DNA of 53,658 nt, taken from the NCBI GenBank assembly GCA_018715065.1, contig DVMJ01000002.1, positions 1 to 53,658 on the forward strand. Direction: 5' to 3'. The notes beneath the pieces are model-generated. The model made no database searches. It was not told the DNA's origin and was given only the letters and a program-made list of their open reading frames with translations. Each line of letters opens with the position of its first letter. The stretch's first letter is position 1. This DNA comes from Fimiplasma intestinipullorum. Lineage in GTDB: Bacteria > Bacillota_I > Bacilli_A > Erysipelotrichales > Coprobacillaceae. Positions 41,314 through 50,603 of the stretch are shown here, piece after piece. The position numbers and the translations under genes are program-made.

Positions 41314-42072
41314 CTAACCAATGTAATACTGCTGATAATAATGCACACGGATCACATCATAAATGGTCATGATCTGATAGTTAAAGTTGATGCCATCAAA
41401 GCGCCCCGGTAAGGTAATGACATAGTCACTCATCTGATGCTCTGGTGTGGCATAGACCTTATTTTGCGTGATCAGGATCGATGTCGCATTCTCTACATGA
41501 ACTTCCTGTTTGATACGCATAAAATCACGCATCGCACGTCCGGTAGCTGAAACAAAAATGGCAAAATCCTTATCCGTTAATTCCAGTTTCTCCCAGGAAT
41601 GATACTGAATGACCGGTTTTCCAAAAGTAATCAGGTCTGTCTGCAATTCGACGGAAATACATAGTGGATAGAGGGCACCAAAGAGGATCACGCGATCCGA
41701 CTGATCGATGGATTCACAGATCTTGGAAATATAGGCAAACATTTCTTCATCCGAACAATCCTTTTGCATATCGTGGATCAGCTGCTTGCTGTCGAGGCCC
41801 AACATACGTGCTCGAATCTGATCTAAACGTGTATAGTAATCATTGACCAGCACCGCTTTGAATTCCTCGAAAGTCGCATAACCATATAAACTAAAATAAG
41901 TGAGGGCAACTTCTTTGCTGACACCTGTTTCCTTGAGGATCTCATCGAGTTCAATATCTTCAAAATCAACATAATGAAAGACAATATAACGGCTGAGCAC
42001 ATAGTAATCATTATTGACATTAAAGAGTGTTCCGTTTAAATAAGTTAAGATACGGCTTAAAAGTAGGTTCAT
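41314..42072 (-). CDS. RpiR-family regulator with SIS domain
   Basis: 252 residues. An N-terminal helical DNA-binding domain (about 1-75, with LDEILKETGVSKEVALTYFSLYGY) is followed by a SIS sugar-phosphate-binding domain (DRVILFGALYPLCIS, FAIFVSATGRAMRD). RpiR proteins sense phosphosugars. GAGAAGGGAG precedes the ATG. It is 16 nt downstream of the phosphoesterase. Confidence 0.83.
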   Translation of the reverse strand: MNLLLSRILTYLNGTLFNVNNDYYVLSRYIVFHYVDFEDIELDEILKETGVSKEVALTYFSLYGYATFEEFKAVLVNDYYTRLDQIRARMLGLDSKQLIHDMQKDCSDEEMFAYISKICESIDQSDRVILFGALYPLCISVELQTDLITFGKPVIQYHSWEKLELTDKDFAIFVSATGRAMRDFMRIKQEVHVENATSILITQNKVYATPEHQMSDYVITLPGRFDGINFNYQIMTIYDVIRVHYYQQYYIG

Positions 42073-42088
42073 AATACTTCTCCCTTCT

Positions 42089-42835
42089 CTAGTATTCCAT
42101 GAAATCTTTTTTCTTTAAGACAGTCACTTCACCTGTATTGAGACAAATGCAGTTGAGCTGGCCTTCATTAAAGGTACCTAAGCCCCCATCGATGCCAATC
42201 TTATCATGGAAGATAGGATCCTTCCAGATATCAAAACAATTCTCTTTTTGATGAATGTAACAGGTTGGCGTATGCCCAAAGATGATCATCTTATGATCGA
42301 GTCCTTTAGACATAAAAAAGTATTCACGCATCCAGGCGCATTCTTCTTCCGTCTGTTCATACAGCGTCTTCTCCGGATTGATGCCAGCATGGATCAGAAC
42401 ATAGGACTGCCCATTGACATCGAGCTCTATAAAGCTTGGACAGCTATTCACATAATCAATCATCATATGATAGAACATCTTGCGAACAACCTGATAATCT
42501 ATGTCACGAAGCGTTTTCTTTTTTAAGTATTTATGATAGCTTTCGATGGTCTTTCGTCCACCATTGCGATCCCATTGACGACCGGATTGAGACTTGGGAT
42601 CATCTGCCATAAACGCATCCCGCATCATGATCTCATGATTTCCTTTGATCAGGAAAATATTATGTCGATGCTCCTGCAAATAGAAGTAGATCTCCAGGCT
42701 GCTTGGCCCACGGTCACAACAATCTCCTAATATATATAGCACATCATCATCAGTAAAATGAATCTTTTTAAGCATTTCTAAAAAGATCTGATAATGACCA
42801 TGCAGATCCGATAGGACATAGATATTCTTTGGCAT
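42089..42835 (-). CDS. Calcineurin-type metallophosphoesterase (serine/threonine phosphatase-like)
   Basis: 248 residues with the full metal-site series: LSDLHGH, LGDCCDRG, KGNHE, IHAGINPE and IFGHTP. It belongs to the bacterial PrpA/ApaH-like group that acts on phosphoproteins or dinucleotides. GGCAGGAGGTG precedes the ATG. Probably an operon with the RpiR gene. Confidence 0.9.
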   Translation of the reverse strand: MPKNIYVLSDLHGHYQIFLEMLKKIHFTDDDVLYILGDCCDRGPSSLEIYFYLQEHRHNIFLIKGNHEIMMRDAFMADDPKSQSGRQWDRNGGRKTIESYHKYLKKKTLRDIDYQVVRKMFYHMMIDYVNSCPSFIELDVNGQSYVLIHAGINPEKTLYEQTEEECAWMREYFFMSKGLDHKMIIFGHTPTCYIHQKENCFDIWKDPIFHDKIGIDGGLGTFNEGQLNCICLNTGEVTVLKKKDFMEY

Positions 42836-42894
42836 CGCTTACACCTCCTGCCCTTATTTTATCGCATTTATCAAGCAAACACAAACAAATGGTT

Positions 42895-43683
42895 CTATAA
42901 ATTCAGAATAATCAAACTTAAACTGCCGATTGCAATTGCTGGTCCGTCAATATGCGAAGGCCGACCGCTTTGCGGCATGTTGACTAAAGGAATCATAATT
43001 TGACAAATAAGCATCGCCAGTAGACCAAACAGGACACACACCACCAGCGGCAGCCCGACACTATAGGCATAACTGGCTACTAAGACCGTATGATGACAGA
43101 GCACATACGGACAGCGTGTAAAGATCAAAAGCAAGCTCACCGCAGCGATATAGAATGGCAGAGAGACATTGCCGCTCCACTGCACGATAGCAAGTGCCAT
43201 CAGGCATAAGACAAGCGAGACAAGCACATACCTGAAACGCAAGCTGAGTCGCAGCTGCTCGCGTAGTTCACGTTTCGAAAAACCACTGTATAAATGATTT
43301 CTGGCCAGTAATAGACGCGTCAGGATCCCTGAAGTGACAACGACCAATGCGCCTGCATCTTTTCCAATCGGCAAAGCATTAAAAAAGCATAGGAAGCCAT
43401 ACCAGATCACACCAAAGACTCCTCCGGCGAATATTTTCAAAAAAGCCTTTTTCCACTCTCTGTTCTTAAGCAAGTCCAACACCAGATCCGGTATCAAAGC
43501 ATAGCTCGCCATCCCGCCGCCAAAGCAGACACAGGGCACAAGCATGATTTGCAGTATTGGATCAAAAAAAGGTGATGGCATGAAATGCGCCCAAATGCCT
43601 ACTAGGCCATAAATGACAAAGGAGACAGTTGTACCGGTAAAACTGCCAATAATGCCACCGATAAAAGCAAGTATGATTGACAT
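42895..43683 (-). CDS. Polytopic membrane protein, unknown
   Basis: About 262 residues with seven or so hydrophobic helices and a charged central loop (FSKRELREQLRLSLRFRY). No family is recognised. The ATG at 43683 follows GGGGAGGAAAG; the longer frame to 43701 includes the ribosome site. It stands between prs and the phosphoesterase. Confidence 0.65.
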   Translation of the reverse strand: MSIILAFIGGIIGSFTGTTVSFVIYGLVGIWAHFMPSPFFDPILQIMLVPCVCFGGGMASYALIPDLVLDLLKNREWKKAFLKIFAGGVFGVIWYGFLCFFNALPIGKDAGALVVVTSGILTRLLLARNHLYSGFSKRELREQLRLSLRFRYVLVSLVLCLMALAIVQWSGNVSLPFYIAAVSLLLIFTRCPYVLCHHTVLVASYAYSVGLPLVVCVLFGLLAMLICQIMIPLVNMPQSGRPSHIDGPAIAIGSLSLIILNL

Positions 43684-43753
43684 TGTCTTTCCTCCCCACA
43701 TTAAGCTGATAATTAAAGTATATCTAAAAATGTCAAATTTGCCAATAAAAAAA

Positions 43754-43771
43754 GGGAGGATTTTTCCTCCC
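43754..43771 (-). terminator. Terminator after prs
   Basis: GGGAGGA/TCCTCCC stem with a 4-nt loop followed by seven T on the minus strand. Confidence 0.85.
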
Positions 43772-43778
43772 GAACGGA

Positions 43779-44741
43779 CTACATGAAGCCTTCACCGTAA
43801 ACTTTAAAGACATCACTGACTGGTTTTGTCTCTTCAATATTTTTGATTGTATGGGCTAATAATTCACTGACAGAAACAATTTTCAACTTATCGAAGATTT
43901 TTTCTTCCGGCAATTCGATCGTATCCGTTACAACGATCTGTTTCGCTGGGCTGTTCTGTAATCTTTCACAAGCTTCACCAGAGAAAACAGGGTGCGTGCA
44001 GGCAATATAAATATCTTTCGCACCTTTTTCTTTTAATACTTTTGCCCCAGCGACGATTGTTCCTCCAGTATCGATCATATCATCGATCATAATACAGTTC
44101 TTGCCTTCGACATTACCAATAATTCCCATGACTTCTGCCACATTTGGTTTGGGACGACGTTTATCAATGATTGCGATCTCAGAATGCAGCGCTGTCGCTA
44201 AACGACGAGCACGCGTTGCCCCACCATGATCTGGTGAAACAACACAAATATCTTCCAGATTCAGACCTTTAAAGTACTGACAGAGAATTGGCAGTGCATT
44301 CATATCATCGATAGGCACGTTGAAGAATCCCTGAATCTGAGCAGCATGCAGATCGATCGTTACCACACGATTGACTCCAGCCGTCGTTAACATATCCGCA
44401 ACCAGCTTTGAAGTAATTGGTTGTCTTGGCTTGGCTTTACGATCCTGTCTGGCATAGCCATAATAAGGAACGATGGCTGTGATTTCACGTGCTGAAGCTC
44501 TTTTTAAAGCATCGATCATGATCAACAGCTCCATCAGATTTTCTGATACGGGTGCAGATGTTGACTGAATGATATAAACATGTTTTCCACGGACAGATTC
44601 ATTGACCTCAACCAGGATCTCCCCATCTGCAAAATGATGCACTTTGCAGTCTCCCAGCTGCGTGTCTAACTGATCACAAATTTTTTCGGCTAATTTCCGA
44701 CTTGATGACAAGGCAAAGATCGTTAATTTTTCTTGCTTCAT
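43779..44741 (-). CDS. prs: Ribose-phosphate pyrophosphokinase
   Basis: 320 residues, the standard length. FADGEI, the flexible-loop region YARQDRKAKPRQPIT, the His-containing VTIDLHAAQIQGFF, and the PRPP loop MIDDMIDTGGTI are all present. It makes PRPP for nucleotide synthesis. The ATG at 44741 follows GGGGGAAAAGG. It is 13 nt after glmU, the usual Firmicute order. Confidence 0.96.
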   Translation of the reverse strand: MKQEKLTIFALSSSRKLAEKICDQLDTQLGDCKVHHFADGEILVEVNESVRGKHVYIIQSTSAPVSENLMELLIMIDALKRASAREITAIVPYYGYARQDRKAKPRQPITSKLVADMLTTAGVNRVVTIDLHAAQIQGFFNVPIDDMNALPILCQYFKGLNLEDICVVSPDHGGATRARRLATALHSEIAIIDKRRPKPNVAEVMGIIGNVEGKNCIMIDDMIDTGGTIVAGAKVLKEKGAKDIYIACTHPVFSGEACERLQNSPAKQIVVTDTIELPEEKIFDKLKIVSVSELLAHTIKNIEETKPVSDVFKVYGEGFM

Positions 44742-44754
44742 TGTCCTTTTCCCC

Positions 44755-46155
44755 CTACTTGTTTTTTGCTTTTTTGATTGCATTTCTTTTTTCTTCTAAG
44801 ACAAGTGCGTAACCTTCCTTATTGACCTGACGCGCACGTGCAATAGCAAAGGCATCGCCTGGCACATCCTTGGTCACCGTTGAACCTGCCCCAACAAAAG
44901 CATTTTCTTCTACTGTAACCGGAGCAACCAGATTTGAATTACAGCCAATAAAGGCTTTGTCTTTAATGATGGTCTGGAATTTATTGGCACCATCATAGTT
45001 GCAGGTAATTGTACCACAACCAATGTTGACATCCTTTCCTACAACCGCATCGCCAATGTAGCTTAAATGAGCGGCTTTTGAACCAATGCCAAATTCCGTT
45101 TTCTTCATTTCCACGAAGTTACCGATATGCACACCTTCCAGAATGTGACAGCCGTTGCGTAAACGCGCAAATGGACCAATGTCCGTGCCTTTTTCCACAA
45201 CTGAGTCACTGATGACAGAATATTTGATCTCAACATCGTCTTTGATGACTGTGTCTGTTAATTCAGTATAAGGTCCGATATGACAGCGTTTGCCAATCTT
45301 CGTATGACCTTTCAGGATACAGCCTGGCTCGATGATGGTTTCTTCACCAATCTCGACATCCGGACCGATATAGGTGTTATGAGTATCCAGGATCCCTACA
45401 CCATTGAGTAAATGCTGCTTGTTGATGCGCTCACGCAGGATATCATTGGCCTGAGCTAAGGCAACTCGATCGTTGACACCGCCCACTTCATCAAAATCTT
45501 CAATGACATGCGTACCGACCTTCAGCCCCATGCCCTTCATGATCTTTGCTAGATCCGTAATATAATATTCATGCTGGGCATTGTCATTGGTGATCTTACG
45601 CAAAGCCTCGAATAAATACTTGTTATCAAAGCAGTATTCACCGGCATTCATTTCATCAATCTGTCTTTCCTTCTCGCTTGCATCCTTATACTCGCGAATA
45701 TCGACGACATCACCATTGTCATCGCGAATAAAACGACCGAATGGTGTATCTAAAGGCAGTCTGACACTCATCATCGTTGCCTGGTGATGTTCATTGAGAT
45801 GCGTATCGATCATGGCCTGTAACGTTTCTTTACGAATCAAAGGCGCATCTCCATTTAAAACCAGCGTCAACCCTTCTTTGCCTTCCAAAAGAGAGCTGGC
45901 CTGCAAAACAGCATGACCAGTTCCTAATTGCTCTTCCTGTAAAGCAAATGCAACGCCTTCATTACTGAGCACTTCTTTGACCCGTTCAGCCTGATGACCG
46001 ATCACTGTCACGATCTCACTGACACCCAATTTTTTGAGCTCATCGATGACATGAACGACCATGGGTTTATATAACACTTCATGAAGCACTTTAGGCATAT
46101 CTGACTTCATGCGGGTTCCCTTGCCAGCGGCAAGAATAATGGCATATATATTCAT
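44755..46155 (-). CDS. glmU: Bifunctional UDP-GlcNAc pyrophosphorylase / GlcN-1-P acetyltransferase
   Basis: 466 residues. The N-terminal uridylyltransferase has LAAGKGTRMKSDMPKVLH and NGDAPLI; the C-terminal half is a left-handed beta-helix of hexapeptide repeats with the acetyltransferase sequence HLSYIGDA. It supplies UDP-GlcNAc for the cell wall. The ATG at 46155 follows GGAGGATG. The C-terminus is complete. Confidence 0.96.
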   Translation of the reverse strand: MNIYAIILAAGKGTRMKSDMPKVLHEVLYKPMVVHVIDELKKLGVSEIVTVIGHQAERVKEVLSNEGVAFALQEEQLGTGHAVLQASSLLEGKEGLTLVLNGDAPLIRKETLQAMIDTHLNEHHQATMMSVRLPLDTPFGRFIRDDNGDVVDIREYKDASEKERQIDEMNAGEYCFDNKYLFEALRKITNDNAQHEYYITDLAKIMKGMGLKVGTHVIEDFDEVGGVNDRVALAQANDILRERINKQHLLNGVGILDTHNTYIGPDVEIGEETIIEPGCILKGHTKIGKRCHIGPYTELTDTVIKDDVEIKYSVISDSVVEKGTDIGPFARLRNGCHILEGVHIGNFVEMKKTEFGIGSKAAHLSYIGDAVVGKDVNIGCGTITCNYDGANKFQTIIKDKAFIGCNSNLVAPVTVEENAFVGAGSTVTKDVPGDAFAIARARQVNKEGYALVLEEKRNAIKKAKNK

Positions 46156-46230
46156 TGATATCATCCTCCACACCCTATTCTAACAAAATTTTCTTCTGAT
46201 AAAAAGCTATTTTTAGATATTTCTACGTAT

Positions 46231-47073
46231 TTATGACTGAAACATGCTGCGGCATACAAATGGGTACTTGCGTCTCAGTGTCGCATGTGCCCGGTCCAAC
46301 AATTGCGTATCACGCGTCAGACCAAAGACACAAGAACCGCTGCCGCTCATCAGTGCACCATCAAAGCCTAGCGTCAGCAGATCTTCACGAATTTGTTCAA
46401 TGTCTTTGACCAGCTGCAACGAGGGCTGCTCAAGACTATTGCCCAGCTGATCGATGACTCCCTGGTAGTCATGATTGATAATGGCCTGTTTCATCTTTCC
46501 ACAATCAGGATGGTCACATTGTGCCAGGTCTAAACGGGAAAAGGCCAGTTTCGTCGAAACCCCTCTCTTTGGTTTGACCAACAACAAATGACAGTCCAGC
46601 TTGCCATTGATGAATTCCAGTTTTTCACCGGTCCCCTGCACAAAGGCCATCTTCTGATAGACACAAAACGGAATATCGGCGCCCACCTTGCCGCCCAGTT
46701 CCGCTAAGACATCATAGCCTAGATTCAAACGGAAAAGCCGATTCAAGGCACGCAAACAAGCGGCACCATCAGCACTTCCGCCAGCTAGCCCCGCCTGCAT
46801 GGGAATGTGTTTAAAAATATGTACCCGGACACCTTTTTCAATATGATAGATGTCCTTGACCAGCGAAATGATCTTGTAAACGATATTCTTCTCATTGACC
46901 GGAATCATCCGGTTATTAGTGGAAATCTCGATTCCTTCATCGATCACATCAATATACAGTAAATCATGCAGTGTAATCGGCGCCATGATCATTTCCAGAT
47001 CATGATAACCGTCTTCACGGCGCCTTTTCACATCAAGCGCCAGATTGATCTTCGCATATGCTCTTTCTTTCAT
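46231..47073 (-). CDS. ispE: 4-diphosphocytidyl-2-C-methyl-D-erythritol kinase
   Basis: About 280 residues of the GHMP kinase family. AYAKINLALDV opens the protein, MQAGLAGGSADGAACLRALN is the ATP loop, and MSGSGSCVFG is the third GHMP motif. It acts in the MEP isoprenoid pathway. The ATG at 47073 is chosen because the family starts KERAYAKINL; the longer frame overlaps yabG. It is 4 nt after the yabG stop. Confidence 0.94.
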   Translation of the reverse strand: MKERAYAKINLALDVKRRREDGYHDLEMIMAPITLHDLLYIDVIDEGIEISTNNRMIPVNEKNIVYKIISLVKDIYHIEKGVRVHIFKHIPMQAGLAGGSADGAACLRALNRLFRLNLGYDVLAELGGKVGADIPFCVYQKMAFVQGTGEKLEFINGKLDCHLLLVKPKRGVSTKLAFSRLDLAQCDHPDCGKMKQAIINHDYQGVIDQLGNSLEQPSLQLVKDIEQIREDLLTLGFDGALMSGSGSCVFGLTRDTQLLDRAHATLRRKYPFVCRSMFQS

Positions 47074-47077
47074 ATCC

Positions 47078-47812
47078 TTAATCCCTATTTGGATATACTT
47101 TTCTGGCAACACCACGTGTATCGATACCGCCAATGCCCTTTGTCTTACAGGAAGTATTATCCAAAATCCTTTCTATATCGATATAATTTTTAACACTTTC
47201 GCTGGCGATCTGACTGGAAATATAAACCGGATCTAACGCATGGATATTAATCCGTCCCGGAGAGGAAGCGAAATTTGCTCCTGCGGCAATCAAGGCCTCA
47301 TAATTAGATTGACAGGCTCCTGCGAAGATGATCAATCGATCCTTATCCTTTTCGAAGGTCCTGGCCTGACGCACCGTCTGAACAAAATCTGCCGAATGCG
47401 CATATGTCTCATCCTTATGTCTGGCATCATGGCCCGTAATTACCAGGATATCCGGTCGATGCTTGCGCAAAAGCTCAATGACCACTTGAGGCATATCTGC
47501 CTCCTTATAATGGTAACCGTCCACCCGCAAACCGAGATCTTCATACTTAGCCAGGCACATCTCCAGATAACGAACATCGCCATCCAGATGCAGGACCTTC
47601 CCTTTCAGGATCCCGGGGCGACAAAAAAGTTCACGATCCAACTTTTCTTCCCGATAGATCTGCGTCGAAATTTCCAGATCATCCAGCGGACTATCCGCCA
47701 AAAGACGGATCTCCACCCCTTTTAAATAAGCGATCTGGCCTTCGATGTGCTCAATCACAAAAATAATATCTTTATGATATTTCTTCCGTACGACATAATC
47801 GCCAACTTTCAT
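47078..47812 (-). CDS. yabG: YabG-family sporulation protease
   Basis: 244 residues. The start MKVGDYVVRKKYHKDI and the body (RPDILVITGHDARHKDE, YAHSADFVQTVRQAR, IIFAGACQSNYEALIAAGANFASSPGRINIHALDP) match YabG, a spore-coat processing protease. Its place between rsmA and ispE is the standard Firmicute order. Its presence suggests a sporulating lineage. Confidence 0.92.
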   Translation of the reverse strand: MKVGDYVVRKKYHKDIIFVIEHIEGQIAYLKGVEIRLLADSPLDDLEISTQIYREEKLDRELFCRPGILKGKVLHLDGDVRYLEMCLAKYEDLGLRVDGYHYKEADMPQVVIELLRKHRPDILVITGHDARHKDETYAHSADFVQTVRQARTFEKDKDRLIIFAGACQSNYEALIAAGANFASSPGRINIHALDPVYISSQIASESVKNYIDIERILDNTSCKTKGIGGIDTRGVARKVYPNRD

Positions 47813-47821
47813 TCACTCACC

Positions 47822-48673
47822 TCAACCTAGCTTATGCCCATTCATCGCAGAGGTGAGGATCTGATAAAACTTTTTCAACTGTACGCTCGTCAACTGCTCC
47901 GCCCGACAGGCAAGATCCAGCTGACTAGCAGTATAAGCGACTTGCAGCAGTTCGCTTGAATAAACATGCTTGATATTATTATATAAGGTTTTTCTTCTGG
48001 CTTTGAAAGCCAGCTTCAGAAAATCATAGAACCCACGATCCACGAAACGCCCAGTATACCGAATCCCTAACAGGGCCGAATCCACATGGGGCATTGGATA
48101 AAAGACCGTACGCGGCACTGTCATCAAATAACGCACTTCCGCGACTTCATCCAGTAAATAATGCAGGGGCTGTCGCTCTTTGCGGGAAGCAGGAGAAGCC
48201 ATTTTTTCAGCGACTTCTTTTTGTACCATGATAATGGCCTGCTCAAGTCCTTCTGAAGCAAGCGTGATCTTTTCAATCAGATCAGTCGTAATGTAGTAAG
48301 GCAAATTGCTGACAAGTTTAACACGTCGGCCATGCAGTTCTGCCAATAAATGAACCAGATCGACCTGCAGGAAATCTTTTTGGATCAATGTCAACTTATC
48401 ACAGGAAAGATACTGCTGCAGTACCTGGATGACATCCGGATCAATGTCGTAAGCCAGCACCTTCCCGGCTCTTTCCAACAGGCCCTGCGTCAAAGCGCCT
48501 AAGCCCGGCCCAATCTCAATGACAACGGTATTTTCATCCAACTCGGCTAAATCGATCGTTTTTTGAATGATGTTGGGATCAATAATGAAATTCTGTCCAT
48601 ACTTCTTTTTAGCCTGCAACTCATATGCTTCTAATAAAGCCAGCGTTTGTGATTTCGTCGCTACTTTCTTCAA
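47822..48673 (-). CDS. rsmA: 16S rRNA dimethyladenosine transferase
   Basis: 283 residues. The SAM-binding motif VVIEIGPGLGALTQGLL and the catalytic NLPYYITT are both clear. It dimethylates two adjacent adenines near the 3' end of 16S rRNA. The ATG overlaps the rnmV stop by 4 nt. Confidence 0.96.
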   Translation of the reverse strand: MKKVATKSQTLALLEAYELQAKKKYGQNFIIDPNIIQKTIDLAELDENTVVIEIGPGLGALTQGLLERAGKVLAYDIDPDVIQVLQQYLSCDKLTLIQKDFLQVDLVHLLAELHGRRVKLVSNLPYYITTDLIEKITLASEGLEQAIIMVQKEVAEKMASPASRKERQPLHYLLDEVAEVRYLMTVPRTVFYPMPHVDSALLGIRYTGRFVDRGFYDFLKLAFKARRKTLYNNIKHVYSSELLQVAYTASQLDLACRAEQLTSVQLKKFYQILTSAMNGHKLG

Positions 48674-49197
48674 ATAATCGCCTCCTTTAAAGCTTCTTCG
48701 ACCATTTCCCGGGTAATACCAGACATATTCAGCCTTTTAAACAATGTTTTCGCATTTCCATATCCTAAATGAAAATGGGCATAGATCCATAGACGCTTCT
48801 GCTTATGCCCCACTATATCTAAAGCAATAAAGTCTGCCCAGCTCAAGCTTTCGCTATCCTCTTTAAAAGTCACCACATTTTCCAGTGCCGCCAGGATGGC
48901 CGCCGGTTGGGCTTCGGCAATCCCTACCTTGCCATGCGCGATGGATACTTCCTTAGCAACAAAGGCATGCTTAGCTCCTGGTACGGCACAACTGACCTTT
49001 TGGCGAATCTGCATCCCCGGATAATCCGGATCCGTAAAGATAATGATCCCCCGTTCCTGACCGGCTTTTTGGATACGTTCTAAACAACCACGATCCAAAC
49101 TGGATCCTCCTGTTTCGATCGTATCACAATCCAAGAGGCTTTTTAATTTGGCACTATCACTTTTCCCTTCGACGACAATGATTTCCTTTATTTTCAA
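48670..49197 (-). CDS. rnmV: Ribonuclease M5
   Basis: 175 residues with a Toprim domain: IVVEGKSDSAKLK at the N-terminus carries the acidic residue and IIIFTDPDYPGMQIR the DxD metal site. It matures the 5S rRNA, of which one gene lies at the right edge of this window. Coupled to rsmA. Confidence 0.95.
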   Translation of the reverse strand: MKIKEIIVVEGKSDSAKLKSLLDCDTIETGGSSLDRGCLERIQKAGQERGIIIFTDPDYPGMQIRQKVSCAVPGAKHAFVAKEVSIAHGKVGIAEAQPAAILAALENVVTFKEDSESLSWADFIALDIVGHKQKRLWIYAHFHLGYGNAKTLFKRLNMSGITREMVEEALKEAII

Positions 49198-49383
49198 AAG
49201 TACCCCTCCTAATGCCCTTATTATAACCTAATTGCCAAAAAAAAAGAAGTCTTAGCCTCGGATTCCAAAAATAAAGAAATCATAAGAATTTCTAAAGAAA
49301 AATTTCAAAATTATAGACTATAATTTTCGGCTTATATCATGTATAATAAAAGAGAATCACTGACCGGGAAAGGAGGAGTCTGT

Positions 49384-50487
49384 TTGGAAAATATTCTCAA
49401 TTATTTAGACGACTTATTCAGCCACTTTCCTTGGAATCGAAAGTCATCTCAACTTAAATCACAGTTAAAAGATGCGATGTACACAGACTATCAAAATTTA
49501 CTCGATCAAAACGTCAAACCTGATGTTGCCTTTGAACAAGTCAAAGAAAAGGTTGCCGAACCGGAGCGCATCGCTGCGTACATTCCGAATTCTTTTTTTG
49601 ATTTTCATACACTGCTGCTATGCCTGAATATCATTATTTTTGGCATTCTTTATTACTTTACTAATAACCCTAATTTTCTACAAATCTTTCTACCTGTACG
49701 CCTGGAATTTCCAACTATTATTGCCCGTCTGATTCAACTCACTGTCCTTTGCCCTATGATGGGCTTGATTGTTTATCATTTCTATAAATTTTTGCCAGCC
49801 AAGTTTCTGACACGCACATACTGGCAATCCTGTTTATTTATTTTTCTGGCTGCGGTGCTTTATGCACTGTATTTTGCTAGTTCGATTGTCTTTATCTGGT
49901 ACACGCTCAGCGGCTATGATCCAGTCATTTTAGAACATCAGCCAATCACGGCACTTTTATATTTCATCTATCAGAATATTATTTTAAAACCGGTCTGGAT
50001 GTGGATATACAGCTTTTTGATCGGAACGTTCTTTATCGCCTCTCGACAGCTTTATCACTGTCCACGTAAAGTTCAGGATTTTTCCTTGAACGATATCTAT
50101 CATGCATCTTTTGTGAATGTGACTTTCGATGACGAGATCACTGTTCCTCTTCAGCAACCCAACTCTGTTCCTGCAGCGAGAAAACCGCTGACTGTTCCAG
50201 TCCATCTGGCCGTCTCTGCCATGAAAAGTCGCGTGGCATCACGTAAAACCAAAAAGCCGACACAGACCTCAGAGAAACCTAAGAAAGCGGAAGCGAAACC
50301 AGTGGAGATCATTGAAAAGGAACCATTCCAAAAAGAAAAGAGTGTTTCTGCAGTTTCATCGAAACCACCTAAGGTTAATAAACCACGTACAAAGAATCAT
50401 GCGAACCGCAAACGTCCACAAATGATCAATGCCAAAAAGCAGAAGATCACTTTAAAACAATATGGGCCTAAAAACCACTCTTCATGA
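49384..50487 (+). CDS. Membrane protein with a permease-prefix-like N-terminus and a basic tail
   Basis: About 367 residues. An N-terminal soluble part (about 1-60, LENILNYLDDLFSHFPWN) resembles the helical prefix seen on DUF1700-type membrane proteins. About five helices follow (residues 65-245), and a long Lys/Pro-rich tail (about 280-367) ends the protein. AAAGGAGGAG lies 5 nt before a TTG at 49384, preferred over the ATG at 49339, which has no site. Function unknown; the tail could contact nucleic acid or the cell wall depending on topology. Confidence 0.65.
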   Translation: MENILNYLDDLFSHFPWNRKSSQLKSQLKDAMYTDYQNLLDQNVKPDVAFEQVKEKVAEPERIAAYIPNSFFDFHTLLLCLNIIIFGILYYFTNNPNFLQIFLPVRLEFPTIIARLIQLTVLCPMMGLIVYHFYKFLPAKFLTRTYWQSCLFIFLAAVLYALYFASSIVFIWYTLSGYDPVILEHQPITALLYFIYQNIILKPVWMWIYSFLIGTFFIASRQLYHCPRKVQDFSLNDIYHASFVNVTFDDEITVPLQQPNSVPAARKPLTVPVHLAVSAMKSRVASRKTKKPTQTSEKPKKAEAKPVEIIEKEPFQKEKSVSAVSSKPPKVNKPRTKNHANRKRPQMINAKKQKITLKQYGPKNHSS

Positions 50488-50514
50488 CACCCACAGTCAC
50501 TCACTGTTGGGTGT
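50487..50514 (+). terminator. Terminator after the basic-tail membrane gene
   Basis: ACACCCA/TGGGTGT arms with an inner CAGT/ACTG pair, followed by TTTTC. Confidence 0.65.
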
Positions 50515-50546
50515 TTTCTTTATCAATGATTGATGCATCATTTCAC

Positions 50547-50575
50547 TTGACAATCTGCTTGGATGTAACTATAAT
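50547..50575 (+). promoter_or_regulatory. Consensus promoter of the amino-acid ABC operon
   Basis: TTGACA (50547-50552), 17 nt, TATAAT (50570-50575): both hexamers are perfect. Confidence 0.85.
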
Positions 50576-50603
50576 GTTTACATTGTAAAAGGAGTGTGAA
50601 AAT

